From NCBI GenBank assembly GCA_963674545.2, contig CAXXFB010000001.1, positions 2,480,001 to 2,544,000 on the forward strand: a stretch of 64,000 nt of DNA, given 5' to 3'. This DNA comes from JABGQS01 sp963674545. Lineage in GTDB: Bacteria; Bacillota; Clostridia; Christensenellales; SZUA-584. Each line of letters begins with the position of its first letter. Within the stretch, counting starts at the first letter, position 1. Of the stretch, positions 40,402 to 49,250 are shown one piece after another. Below the pieces are notes generated by a model. It had not been told where the DNA came from and did not search any database. It worked only from the letters and a program-made list of their open reading frames with translations. A program made the translations under genes and the position numbers.

Positions 40402-41897
40402 TGGCAATTACTAAAATCATCGTTATACGAGAACGATTGGACAAGCGTGTAAGCTATGTGCTGAATGAGGATAAGACGGGGCTTGGCAATGTGCTGGAGT
40501 ATGCAATGGACAAAGATAAAATTCAAGGAGAGCAGAAATTGTATGAGAGTGCTGTTAACTGTGATAAAGAAACAGCTTTTCAGGATATGATGCAAACCAA
40601 AAAGCATTTTGGTAAAACGGACAAAGTGCAAGGTTATCATATCATTCAATCCTTTAAACCGGACGAGGTAACGCCGGAGTTAGCTCATCAGATCGGCGTC
40701 GAGTTTGCGCAGAAATGTTTTGGTAAATATGAAGCCGTTGTCGGAACGCACCTGGACAAAAATCATATTCATAATCATGTGGTAGCAAATTCCGTGTCTT
40801 TTATAGACGGAAGGAAATATCGCAACAATTTTAAAGACTACTATGGGGATATTCGAGGCATATCCGATGCGCTATGCAAGGAATATGGTTTGTCCATCAT
40901 AGAAGAAAATGAAGAAAAGAAATCGGTTAGCTATGTAGAATGGCTTGCCAGAAACAAAGGCAAAACGTCATGGCAGACTATTATTAGAAACGATATAGAT
41001 GACTGTATAAAACAAGCCTTTAATTTTGGCAACTTCCTTATGCTGATGGAACATAAAGGCTATGAAATCAAACAAGGCAAATATTTATCACTCAAACCTA
41101 TGGGAAGAGAACATTTCTCCAGAGGATATAAGCTGGGAAATGAATATTCGTTTGTTAATATCAAAAACAGAATTGAAGGCAAAAATCTGACATTGGAGTT
41201 CAAAGATGTAGAGTACCATATGCAGAAAAAACATGAGTTTAACCCATATCCAAAAGTGAAGCCGGGCAGCTTCGAAGCGCTGTGTTTGCATTATATGTAT
41301 CTGCTTGGGCAGGTCAAGAAGAATCAGGTTCCTGATAATACAGCCAATGTTTTTAAGGAAGATTTAATTAGATTTGAGAAGATGACTAAAACATTTAATT
41401 TTGTACATGACAGAAATATTGAAACAATAGAGCAAGTGCTGAATTATAAAGATAGATGCTATGAGAAAATCAACGGGTTACAAGCGACAAAGATAGAATT
41501 ACATGCCGAGAAAGACAAACATAAACAGGCGTTCGATTTGCTTAGAAAAGTCAAGATGCTTGAGAAACCACATAGGTTGTATTTTGATGGCTATTTCGAG
41601 ATGCAGGATGAACATGATGAATATCTGAAAGCAAGTAACCATCTCAAAGAAATGGGATATGGGACTGCGAAAGAGATTGAATGTTTAGAGAAAGTAAAGA
41701 GCAGTATTGAGGGTCGGTTGTCGTCAAACGATGAAGAAATACGAAGTTTTAGAAAAGAAATACGTTTATGCAATACCGCTCTTGAATTGAATAATCATAT
41801 TGAAAAGAAAACTCTGGAGCTTGAAGAACAAGATAACAGCGATGTGCAACCGAGACTGACCGTCAAAGAGATGGCGAAAAATTTATTGGAAAGGTAA
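40401..41897 (+). CDS. MOBP-type relaxase
   Basis: A 498-residue DNA-nicking relaxase of the MobA/VirD2 class that would start transfer of the mobilisable element using a helper conjugation machine. The metal-binding triad HIHNH is at residues 122-126, preceded by the GTHLDKN stretch. A catalytic Tyr is expected in the first 60 residues (for example in VSYVLNE). The C-terminal half is coiled coil and unrelated to helicases. It is coupled to mobC by a one-base overlap. No conjugation ATPase is encoded nearby, so mobilisation, not self-transfer, is implied. Confidence 0.87.
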   Translation: MAITKIIVIRERLDKRVSYVLNEDKTGLGNVLEYAMDKDKIQGEQKLYESAVNCDKETAFQDMMQTKKHFGKTDKVQGYHIIQSFKPDEVTPELAHQIGVEFAQKCFGKYEAVVGTHLDKNHIHNHVVANSVSFIDGRKYRNNFKDYYGDIRGISDALCKEYGLSIIEENEEKKSVSYVEWLARNKGKTSWQTIIRNDIDDCIKQAFNFGNFLMLMEHKGYEIKQGKYLSLKPMGREHFSRGYKLGNEYSFVNIKNRIEGKNLTLEFKDVEYHMQKKHEFNPYPKVKPGSFEALCLHYMYLLGQVKKNQVPDNTANVFKEDLIRFEKMTKTFNFVHDRNIETIEQVLNYKDRCYEKINGLQATKIELHAEKDKHKQAFDLLRKVKMLEKPHRLYFDGYFEMQDEHDEYLKASNHLKEMGYGTAKEIECLEKVKSSIEGRLSSNDEEIRSFRKEIRLCNTALELNNHIEKKTLELEEQDNSDVQPRLTVKEMAKNLLER

Positions 41898-41904
41898 AAG
41901 AAAA

Positions 41905-42087
41905 TTGGATAAAAACTGCAATATAAAAATCAAGCAAGAAAACACATATGGAATCGGCAAGGATTTTATGATATCACAAATTAAAATAGGAAAAACAACA
42001 TTCATTGTAGCCAGCTATTTCGAGAAAGAAAAATCGTTTATCGATGCTATGGAGCAGGTTATAGAACACAAAATTAAAGCATCATAA
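41905..42087 (+). CDS. tnpW: TnpW-like small transposon protein
   Basis: A 60-residue protein with the TnpW pattern: ISQIKIGKTTFIVASYF then a helix with KEKSFIDAMEQVI. TnpW proteins sit beside TnpX recombinases in Tn4451-type elements; the function is not known. The TTG start at 41905 has a weak site, and an internal ATG at 41968 with AAGGA is an alternative that would leave 39 residues. Confidence 0.62.
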   Translation: MDKNCNIKIKQENTYGIGKDFMISQIKIGKTTFIVASYFEKEKSFIDAMEQVIEHKIKAS

Positions 42088-42172
42088 TTGGACTTGGCAC
42101 GGATTGCGGAGTATACTAAGCATAGGCTGAACTACTTCGTAATCTGCGCTGTTTTCATTAGAAAGGAACAAT

Positions 42173-43861
42173 ATGCAGAAGAATTACAAAGTAGGATTAT
42201 ATTTAAGACTTTCACGTGATGATAACAATTCTGAAAGTGAAAGCATGAGCATTTCAAATCAAAGGAGTATGCTCACGGACTATGTTAAAGAAAGGGGCTG
42301 GGAAGTAGAAGAGATTTATATCGACGATGGTATTTCGGGCGTTACCTTTGACCGACCGGCATTTAACCGTTTGATAAAGGATATTGAGAAAGAACGTATC
42401 AATATGGTTATTACAAAAGACTTGTCTAGACTTGGGCGCAACTATTTAAAGGTTGGCGAATACACGGATTATTTCTTTCCAAAGCATAAGGTCAGATATA
42501 TTGCTGTAAATGATAATTATGACAACGATAAGGAAGATGATTTCGTAGCATTTCGCAATATATTCAATGAGCATTATGCCAAGGATACTTCAAAGAAGAT
42601 CAAATCGGTTAAGAAGTCGCAGATGAAACAGGGATTGTTTATCGGCAGCCAGCCTGCAATGGGATACATGCGTGACCCAAATGATAAGCACAAGCTGATT
42701 GTTGACGAAGAAGCTGCTGATATCATCAGACGAATGTTTCACAGATATTCTATAGGTGATAGCGCAAGGCATATTGCGGATACGTTTAATCAAGAAGGAG
42801 TTCCGACACCGAGAGAATACTTCTTCAATCGAATCGATAAGCCGAATCCCTATACAGGCGATGCTATAACCTGGGGCAGCTCAACCATCATTCGCATGTT
42901 GGGCAATCAAGTGTATATTGGTCACATGTGCCAAGGTAAACGCCAGAAGAAATCGTTCAAGATGAAACGCAGGGATGTTATACCGCAGGATGATTGGATA
43001 GTTGTTGAGAACACACACGAGCCGATAATCGATGAGATTACCTGGAATCGTGTGCAGACTATTCTCAAACGCAACAAAAGGAGCGCTAAGCCTAGATTAC
43101 GGGATGATAAGACAGTTGCTCTGTTCTCTGGTAAAGTGCGCTGTGCGGACTGTCAGGCGGTGATGACGTATACTTATTCAAAGAATACTGTGTATAAGCC
43201 ATACTACAAGTATCGGTGCAGTACATACAGCAATCAGGGCAAAACAGCCTGCAGCTATCATGCAATTTTAGATGATGAACTGAAAGCCATCGTACTCGCA
43301 GAGATTCATAAGTTTTCGAACATAGCATCAATCTATGAAGATGAATTGCTAAAAAAGCTGATTGATATTAACAGTAACATAAAGTTGAAAAACAACAGCT
43401 TTCTTGAAAAGCAGATTCGCAGGACAAACAGAGAGCTTCAGGGAATTGCGCCGAAGATTGATGTATTGATTGACCAGATGGCAAACGGTAATATTTCAGA
43501 GCAGATGTTTAAGAAGCTAATGAATCAGTATGAGCAGAAGCAGAATGATTTGTCTGAAAAGCTGGCGGAGCAAAAGGCTGAATTGTCTAGAATCAAAGAC
43601 GATATAGGCAATATACAGCACTTAGTTGATTGCTTCAAAAATCGAGTATACATTAAAGACCTTGACCGAGAAACGATTGTAGAGCTAATTGACTTTATCG
43701 AAGTGTTCAAGAAAGAAAAGGTAGGAACCGAATATTTTCAGAGGGTTGATATCCATTTCAACTTTATTGGTCAGATATCAACTGAACATTTTCAAGCGTT
43801 GAAGGATTACATTCAACAGCAAGAACAAAAGGACCAAAATAAAATGACACAGGTTGTATGA
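42173..43861 (+). CDS. TnpX-like large serine recombinase
   Basis: A 562-residue recombinase that should excise and insert the mobilisable element. Residue Ser14 in YLRLSRDD is the nucleophile; TKDLSRLGRNY is the arginine motif; residues about 165-300 are the recombinase domain; a zinc ribbon CADC-CSTY/CSYH lies near 320-365; a coiled-coil tail follows. GAAAGGAA precedes the ATG. It ends only 50 bases before the tRNA-Ser gene, so the element's right end is close. It resembles TnpX of Tn4451 in size and context, but the closest type is not established. Confidence 0.88.
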   Translation: MQKNYKVGLYLRLSRDDNNSESESMSISNQRSMLTDYVKERGWEVEEIYIDDGISGVTFDRPAFNRLIKDIEKERINMVITKDLSRLGRNYLKVGEYTDYFFPKHKVRYIAVNDNYDNDKEDDFVAFRNIFNEHYAKDTSKKIKSVKKSQMKQGLFIGSQPAMGYMRDPNDKHKLIVDEEAADIIRRMFHRYSIGDSARHIADTFNQEGVPTPREYFFNRIDKPNPYTGDAITWGSSTIIRMLGNQVYIGHMCQGKRQKKSFKMKRRDVIPQDDWIVVENTHEPIIDEITWNRVQTILKRNKRSAKPRLRDDKTVALFSGKVRCADCQAVMTYTYSKNTVYKPYYKYRCSTYSNQGKTACSYHAILDDELKAIVLAEIHKFSNIASIYEDELLKKLIDINSNIKLKNNSFLEKQIRRTNRELQGIAPKIDVLIDQMANGNISEQMFKKLMNQYEQKQNDLSEKLAEQKAELSRIKDDIGNIQHLVDCFKNRVYIKDLDRETIVELIDFIEVFKKEKVGTEYFQRVDIHFNFIGQISTEHFQALKDYIQQQEQKDQNKMTQVV

Positions 43862-43911
43862 CCTGAAAATCAGAATAAAAGAAAAACGACACATTGAGTG
43901 CCGTCTGTAGG

Positions 43912-44001
43912 TGGCGGAGAGGGTGGGATTCGAACCCACGGATGCTTGCGCATCACCGGTTTTCAAGACCGGCACTTTCAACCAGACTCGGACACCTCTC
44001 C
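43912..44001 (-). tRNA. tRNA-Ser (anticodon UGA)
   Basis: On the minus strand GGAGAGG pairs with CCTCTCC, with G and an encoded CCA at the 3' end. The anticodon loop CTTGAAA gives anticodon TGA, and a long variable arm GATGCGCAAGCATC confirms the serine type. The T arm GGGTTCGAATCCC is intact. The 3' end faces the mobile element, the usual side of integration. Confidence 0.96.
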
Positions 44002-44033
44002 AAATACATAACAAATAAAAATATAGCATTGCT

Positions 44034-44062
44034 AGTATAGCAAACAGCACAATGCCAGTCAA
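44034..44062 (-). promoter_or_regulatory. Promoter of the tRNA-Ser gene
   Basis: Read on the minus strand: TTGACT (44062-44057), 17 bases, TATACT (44039-44034), about 33 bases before the tRNA 5' end. Confidence 0.8.
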
Positions 44063-44194
44063 GATAAATCAAAATTATTTGGTTAAAATCTTAGGTATAT
44101 TTAACACGGAAACTACAAAAAAAACAAAAAATGTACAATACCGAAGCAAATTCTGACTATATAATGAGTTAAAAGATTGCAAGGGGATAAAATA

Positions 44195-45553
44195 ATGAAC
44201 TCAAAACAACGTGTATTAAATGCTATTTATAATAAAGAGACTGATAAAGTGCCATGGGTGCCTTTTGTAGGGTGTCACGCCGCTAAGCTTATCGGTGTTT
44301 CTGCAGAGGAGTTCTTTAAAAGTGAAGACCTCATAGTTAAAGGTGTACTTGAGGCGGACAAGCAGTACAGACCGGATGGGATACCGGCGCTGTTTGATCT
44401 TCAGATAGAAGCGGAAGCGCTTGGCTGCGGTCTTAAATGGGCAGCCGACAACCCGCCTTCTGTGTCTTCTCATGTTTTGAACGAGAGAAAAACACTGGCA
44501 GATCTTAAAATCCCCACGGAAAAGGACGGAAGATATCCGCAGGTTTTGGGTGCTATGAAGCGTATCTACAAAGAGCTGCCCGAAAAGGCTGTATATGCGC
44601 TTATAACCGGTCCGTTTACGCTGGCGCTGCATCTTAAGGGCACCGATATTTTCTTCGCTATGTATGATGATCCCGAAGGCATGGCAGAGCTTATGAAGTT
44701 CTGTACAAAAGTTGCAAAGAAGACGATAGATATGTACGTGGAGGCAGGCTGTGATATCGTCGCCGTTGTAGACCCTATGACGTCTCAGATTTCACCCGAT
44801 ACATTTGCAGAGTTCGTAACGCCTTACTGTACAGATATTTTCGACTATATCAGAAGCAAAGGCAAACCGGGCTCTTTCTTTGTATGCGGAAGCGCAAAGA
44901 ATAACATTGAAGAGATGTGCCGGTGCAAGCCGGAGAATGTCTCAATAGACGAAAACATACCGCTGGAATATGTACGTGATGTATGCCGCAAGTATGGGAT
45001 TTCGTTCGGCGGTAACATAAAACTTACGGTAACGATGCTGTTCGGTACTCCGGCAGACAATATACAGGATGCAGACAACTGCATGGATATCGGCGGTAAC
45101 AAGGGATACATACTTGCGCCGGGCTGCGATATGCCTTTCGATACTCCGCCGGAGAACGTTAAGGCAATAACCAGCAGAGTGCTTGGAGAGCCGCTTGATT
45201 TGATAGCGAATGAAGATGCACTTGAAGGCGTAACATGGGACAAGCCGGACTACGACGCTATAAAAGATAAGGTAACGCTGGACGTTATAACTCTTGACTC
45301 GGAATCCTGCGCACCGTGCCAGTATATGATGGATGCTGTCAAAGCCGCTACAGAAAAGTTTGGAGACAAGGTACAGTACGAAGAGCATAAAATAAAGAAC
45401 AAAGAGTCTGTAGCGTGTATGCTGACATTAGGCGTAGGCAATATACCAACGATATGCATAGAAGGCGTTGCCGAATACGTAAGCATAATACCGCCAAAAG
45501 AAGACTTGGAAAAGCTCGTTGAAGCATACCTGGTAAAAAAGGGATTAGCTTAA
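44195..45553 (+). CDS. URO-D-family protein fused to a thioredoxin-like domain
   Basis: A 452-residue protein. Residues 1 to about 345 form a URO-D barrel of the methyltransferase type (MtaA/MtbA-like; NSKQRVLNAIYNKETDKVPW, ALITGPFTLALHLKG, GGNIKLTVTMLFGT). Residues about 362-452 are a thioredoxin-like fold with Cys372-APC-375. It probably moves methyl groups to or from the corrinoid protein encoded two genes downstream; the redox domain could reactivate the cobalt or reduce a thiol acceptor, which is inference. AAGGGG precedes the ATG at 44195. The domain pairing is unusual. Confidence 0.78.
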   Translation: MNSKQRVLNAIYNKETDKVPWVPFVGCHAAKLIGVSAEEFFKSEDLIVKGVLEADKQYRPDGIPALFDLQIEAEALGCGLKWAADNPPSVSSHVLNERKTLADLKIPTEKDGRYPQVLGAMKRIYKELPEKAVYALITGPFTLALHLKGTDIFFAMYDDPEGMAELMKFCTKVAKKTIDMYVEAGCDIVAVVDPMTSQISPDTFAEFVTPYCTDIFDYIRSKGKPGSFFVCGSAKNNIEEMCRCKPENVSIDENIPLEYVRDVCRKYGISFGGNIKLTVTMLFGTPADNIQDADNCMDIGGNKGYILAPGCDMPFDTPPENVKAITSRVLGEPLDLIANEDALEGVTWDKPDYDAIKDKVTLDVITLDSESCAPCQYMMDAVKAATEKFGDKVQYEEHKIKNKESVACMLTLGVGNIPTICIEGVAEYVSIIPPKEDLEKLVEAYLVKKGLA

Positions 45554-45569
45554 GCTAGCTAATCCTTTC
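45539..45569 (+). terminator. Hairpin at the end of the URO-D gene
   Basis: GGATTAGC pairs with GCTAATCC and the flanks extend it; the stop codon lies in the loop. The T run is short, so termination may be partial. Confidence 0.5.
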
Positions 45570-45627
45570 CATAATTCTTGTTTGATGTTAGAATAATCAT
45601 AATATCAAATAAGAAAAGGTGTGCAGG

Positions 45628-46851
45628 ATGAGAGAGCTTGATACGGCGCTTCTTCAGACGTTCGAAAAAGCTGTCGGTATAAACTGCTTTGTTGTAGATG
45701 TAAAGAATCCGGGTTGTGTTCCATGCTCCGGCTACTGTTTTTGTACAGAGTGTCATAATAAACAGATTAAACAGTTTGAGCGTGCGAAGTGTGACAGTTT
45801 GATGGAGTATGCGACATATCAGTCGGTGCGCTGGGGAGGCAAATACGAGTTTCTATGCCCGGCAGGGGCTGCATTTATTGCGGCATCTGTGCTGGACGGA
45901 GGCATTGTAAAATACGGACTGGTGGCAGGGCCGTTTACCATGGTGCCTATAGAAGACTACCTGGACGATGAGTTTTCGGGGCTCTTTTCCGGCGATACCA
46001 AAGCGATCGTAAAGTGTGCCAAGCAGCTCCCTTACATTGAACCGCACAGGGTTTCATCGCTGGCGGACATGCTGCTGATGGTAGTAGCGTTTTCACGCCA
46101 TATGGACAGCGAAGATATCAGACTGGCCGAGCAGACCAGCGCAAGATATAACGAGATTTTTTCTGCAATGCAGAATATGAAGCAGGCGGACGATAACTGT
46201 GAATATCCTATAGATACTGAAAAGAAGCTGCAGCGCTATATAACTTCCGGAGATAAAAAAAGTGCGCAGCGGGCTCTGAACGAGATATTGGGAGCAATAT
46301 TCTTCGCATCGGGGGCAGATTTTGAAGCAATCAAAGCAAGGGTTACAGAGCTTTTGGTACTTCTCTCCCGAGCAGCTATCGAAGGCGGAGCGGAACCAAG
46401 CAGGATATTTGGGCTCAACAGGGACTATCTTAGCGAGATAAGCAGCTTTGAGAATGTTGAGGACTTAAGCAACTGGCTTGCCAGCATGCTCTCGAGTTTT
46501 ACCGGCCTTGTGTTTGCGGCTCCGGATGCCAAACACACAGAGACGATTCAAAAGGTCATGGAATACGTCAACAACAACTATATGAACCGTATCACTCTAA
46601 ACGACGTTTCCGAGCATGTGTCCTTCAGCGTTTCGTACTTAAGCCGGATGTTCAAGGAAGAAAAAGGCATCAGCCTTACTTCATATATAAACGAAGTGCG
46701 TATACGAGCCGCAAAGATGCTTATAAAGCAGAGCGATATATCATTGTCGCAGGCGGCATATTTGTGCGGGTTTGACGACCAGAGCTATTTTAGCAAGGTA
46801 TTTAAAAGAATAACAGGCACTACGCCGGGTAAATACCGGGAACAAAAATAA
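45628..46851 (+). CDS. AraC-family regulator with PocR sensory domain
   Basis: A 407-residue regulator. The N-terminal part (about 1-160) is a PocR domain with the Cys-rich pattern CVPCSGYCFCTECH and FLCPAGA; the C-terminus (about 310-407) is an AraC double helix-turn-helix (ITLNDVSEHVSFSVSYLSRM, GFDDQSYFSKVFKRITG, PGKYR). PocR domains sense small compounds or corrinoid-pathway intermediates and are typical next to methyltransferase and diol genes. It probably controls the flanking URO-D and corrinoid genes. The ATG at 45628 is taken rather than the GTG at 45619. Confidence 0.85.
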   Translation: MRELDTALLQTFEKAVGINCFVVDVKNPGCVPCSGYCFCTECHNKQIKQFERAKCDSLMEYATYQSVRWGGKYEFLCPAGAAFIAASVLDGGIVKYGLVAGPFTMVPIEDYLDDEFSGLFSGDTKAIVKCAKQLPYIEPHRVSSLADMLLMVVAFSRHMDSEDIRLAEQTSARYNEIFSAMQNMKQADDNCEYPIDTEKKLQRYITSGDKKSAQRALNEILGAIFFASGADFEAIKARVTELLVLLSRAAIEGGAEPSRIFGLNRDYLSEISSFENVEDLSNWLASMLSSFTGLVFAAPDAKHTETIQKVMEYVNNNYMNRITLNDVSEHVSFSVSYLSRMFKEEKGISLTSYINEVRIRAAKMLIKQSDISLSQAAYLCGFDDQSYFSKVFKRITGTTPGKYREQK

Positions 46852-46888
46852 AAAGTTTAAATAAATAATAACAATAAGGAGTAACAAA

Positions 46889-47521
46889 ATGAGTATTTTT
46901 GAAGAAATGAGTTCTTTTCTGCAACAGGGAAGGGCGCCAAAAGTCAAAGAGCTGGTTGAAAAGGCTCTGAATGACGGTGAAGATGCAAAGAAGATACTGG
47001 AGGAAGGCCTTCTTTCCGGTATGTCAGTCATCGGCGAAAAGTTCAAGAACAACGAAGTTTATGTGCCGGAAGTTCTCATTGCTGCAAGAGCTATGAACGC
47101 AGGTATGGACGTTCTTAAACCTGCACTTGCTTCAACAGACAACAAAGCAAAAGGCAAAGCCGTTATGGGTACAGTCAAGGGAGACCTTCACGACATCGGC
47201 AAGAACCTTGTTAAGATCATGTTTGAAGGCAAGGGCATAGAGGTTATTGATCTTGGTACAGACGTTTCTGCTGAAAAGTTCGTTCAGACAGCCATAGACG
47301 AAGGAGCAGGAATAATAGCATGCAGCGCACTTCTTACTACTACTATGGGAGTTATGAAAGACGTTGTAGAAAAAGCGAAAGAAATGGGCGTGCGTGACAA
47401 GATAAGCATCATGGTCGGCGGCGCTCCGGTAACAGAGAACTTCAAAGACTCAATTGGTGCAGACTACTATACAGCGGATGCAGCAAGCGCTTCAGACGTT
47501 GCGCTTTCACTCTGCAGCTGA
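46889..47521 (+). CDS. Cobalamin-binding corrinoid protein (MtaC/MtbC-like)
   Basis: A 210-residue methyl carrier. The N-terminal helical cap (residues 1-85, VPEVLIAARAMNAGM) is followed by the B12-binding domain with D99-LH101-DIG, the DxHxxG motif whose His binds cobalt, and the downstream SALLTTTMG and GGAPVTENF signatures. It would accept a methyl group from an unseen methyltransferase and deliver it to the URO-D protein. TAAGGAGT precedes the start. Confidence 0.92.
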   Translation: MSIFEEMSSFLQQGRAPKVKELVEKALNDGEDAKKILEEGLLSGMSVIGEKFKNNEVYVPEVLIAARAMNAGMDVLKPALASTDNKAKGKAVMGTVKGDLHDIGKNLVKIMFEGKGIEVIDLGTDVSAEKFVQTAIDEGAGIIACSALLTTTMGVMKDVVEKAKEMGVRDKISIMVGGAPVTENFKDSIGADYYTADAASASDVALSLCS

Positions 47522-47536
47522 TTTAAGCTAAAAAAG

Positions 47537-47575
47537 AAAAGCAGCTTTGCTTTTAAATAAGGCAGGGCTGCTTTT
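47537..47575 (+). terminator. Terminator after the corrinoid cluster
   Basis: AAAAGCAGC pairs with GCTGCTTTT around a long loop that contains a smaller alternative hairpin; it separates the cluster from the convergent HD gene. Confidence 0.6.
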
Positions 47576-47598
47576 GATTACCTAAAATCCTATAATCA

Positions 47599-48084
47599 TC
47601 AGAAATCAAACATCTGCTCTGCAAGCTGCCTGCCTGCATCAGTTTTAAAATATTTATTATACGCAGCTGTGAAAGCGTTTTTGCTAAAATCGTTTTCAGC
47701 GTAGTTAACTATAAAATCTGCCTCTATCAATATGCGGTAATCGATGCCTTCGATATTCGTGTAAGTGTGGTGATGCGCAATAAGGAAAAGTACACGCTTT
47801 TTTGTCTCTTCTGCAATATCATATTTGTCCATTATTTCCTGTGCAATTGCCGGGCCGTACTGCTCCTGCATCTTTCCGCTGCATGTCCCGAAAGTCTGCT
47901 CGCAATGGCGTATGCCGATGTCGTGCAAGACGGCAGCGATCTCAAGAGTCTGCAGCTCTGAAGGGCCAAGGGCTTCCTGCTCTGCTATGCTTTTGGCAAT
48001 ACCAAATACTTTTAGAGCATGGTCTATTCTTTTTGTATCCTGTCCGTTTATTTTTATCATTTCGTTTATTATTTTACCGGTCAT
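47599..48084 (-). CDS. HD-domain phosphohydrolase
   Basis: A 161-residue metal-dependent hydrolase: RIDHALKVFG supplies the first His, AAVLHDIGIRHCE the HD pair and LIAHHHTY the later His residues. Substrate unknown; members act on nucleotides or similar phosphates. The start at 48084 is chosen because GGAG lies seven bases upstream; a longer start at 48096 or 48147 is possible. It stands alone on the minus strand. Confidence 0.8.
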   Translation of the reverse strand: MTGKIINEMIKINGQDTKRIDHALKVFGIAKSIAEQEALGPSELQTLEIAAVLHDIGIRHCEQTFGTCSGKMQEQYGPAIAQEIMDKYDIAEETKKRVLFLIAHHHTYTNIEGIDYRILIEADFIVNYAENDFSKNAFTAAYNKYFKTDAGRQLAEQMFDF

Positions 48085-48136
48085 ATTTTTCTCCATATTT
48101 TTATAGCTTATTATAACATATAGTGATGCTTCAAAG

Positions 48137-48165
48137 TTGAAATGCATTTGCCTGCATTGTATAAT
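48137..48165 (+). promoter_or_regulatory. Promoter of the CrtC-like/PEP-utiliser operon
   Basis: TTGAAA (48137-48142), 17 bases, TATAAT (48160-48165), 62 bases before the first start codon. A small hairpin GGAAG/CTTCC near 48177-48191 lies in the leader. Confidence 0.65.
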
Positions 48166-48227
48166 GTAAAAACAGGGGAAGCAGCGCTTCCGTTAAGCAC
48201 TTATATTTTTATATTTGGAGATCATAA

Positions 48228-49250
48228 ATGAATAAATTAACAAGGCGTCTTAAAGAGAAGCTTTTTTGCCGCATTCTTGACAAGAGGAAGAAAGCGCAGC
48301 CGTTCGATGCGCTAAGTGCAGAGCTTTTTCAAACACCTCCCGATGCAGATGAATTTTTTAACAACAGCTATTATTTTTCCTGCCACGATATGGCCGGGAA
48401 CAGTCTTTTGCTGCGCCACGGGCAGAGAGGTACGGACTCAACGGAAGTCTGGCTCGCATACAAGGACGCGGCCGGCAATTCCTATATAAACGAAAAACAG
48501 CTTTTCAAAAACGAAGAGCCATCTTCTTTCGTTAAGTGTATAGAACCGGAAAAAACATGGGAGTTTTCGTTTTCCGGGAAGCTTACCAACATGCAGACAG
48601 GAAAAGAAGCGGATGCTGTCATAAAGGGGCAGTTCAGTGCAACGGACGAAATATTTGAGTTCGGGCACCATCTTGACTCAAGCGTGATGGCAAAGGCGAT
48701 AGCCAGGGAGAAGTGGAGCCGAGAGTTCTTCAGCGCTCTCAACGAAAACAATCAGGTGCATTACGAACAGCCGGGAAAAGCCATCCTTTCGGTATCCATA
48801 GATTCAAAAAACAGTGAGCTTGCTATGCCGGCGATGCGTGACCACTCTTTCGGCAAGCGTGACTGGAAGTATATGAACAAACATTTTTGGCTGATGGGGC
48901 TGTTTGAAGACGGCAGCCATTTAAACGCAAACATGGTAAGCTACCCTGCTGTCAATCGTCTGGAGACAGGCTATTACGTTACCGATGAAATCGTATGTGT
49001 GCAGGAAGCTAAGCTGGGCGGAGATATGCCGTCGTCCGGCGTGCCCGAGCAGTTCACATACAGCGCAACGCTGCTGGGCGGGAAAGAGCTTAAAGTAAGC
49101 TGCAGGCGTGAGCTCGTTTTCGAGTTTCATTTCGGAGGCTATACTGTCTATGAAGGAATAGGAACTTTCGAGATGGACGGCAAGAAGGGCAGAGGTATAT
49201 TGGAGTTTGGCTACAACGACGACCCTGAAAGGGCGGAGGGCAGGCAATGA
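48228..49250 (+). CDS. CrtC-like lipocalin-fold protein (DUF7064-like)
   Basis: A 340-residue soluble protein. The mid-part MRDHSFGKRDWKYMNKHFWL has the RDHS/RDW signature of the hydroxyneurosporene synthase (CrtC) / AttH lipocalin superfamily, with two beta-rich halves. No signal peptide is seen. It overlaps by four bases a PEP-synthase-like gene, so the two almost certainly work together. No carotenoid genes are nearby, so a carotenoid role is unlikely; binding of a hydrophobic or aromatic molecule that the partner modifies is a reasonable guess. Confidence 0.6.
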   Translation: MNKLTRRLKEKLFCRILDKRKKAQPFDALSAELFQTPPDADEFFNNSYYFSCHDMAGNSLLLRHGQRGTDSTEVWLAYKDAAGNSYINEKQLFKNEEPSSFVKCIEPEKTWEFSFSGKLTNMQTGKEADAVIKGQFSATDEIFEFGHHLDSSVMAKAIAREKWSREFFSALNENNQVHYEQPGKAILSVSIDSKNSELAMPAMRDHSFGKRDWKYMNKHFWLMGLFEDGSHLNANMVSYPAVNRLETGYYVTDEIVCVQEAKLGGDMPSSGVPEQFTYSATLLGGKELKVSCRRELVFEFHFGGYTVYEGIGTFEMDGKKGRGILEFGYNDDPERAEGRQ

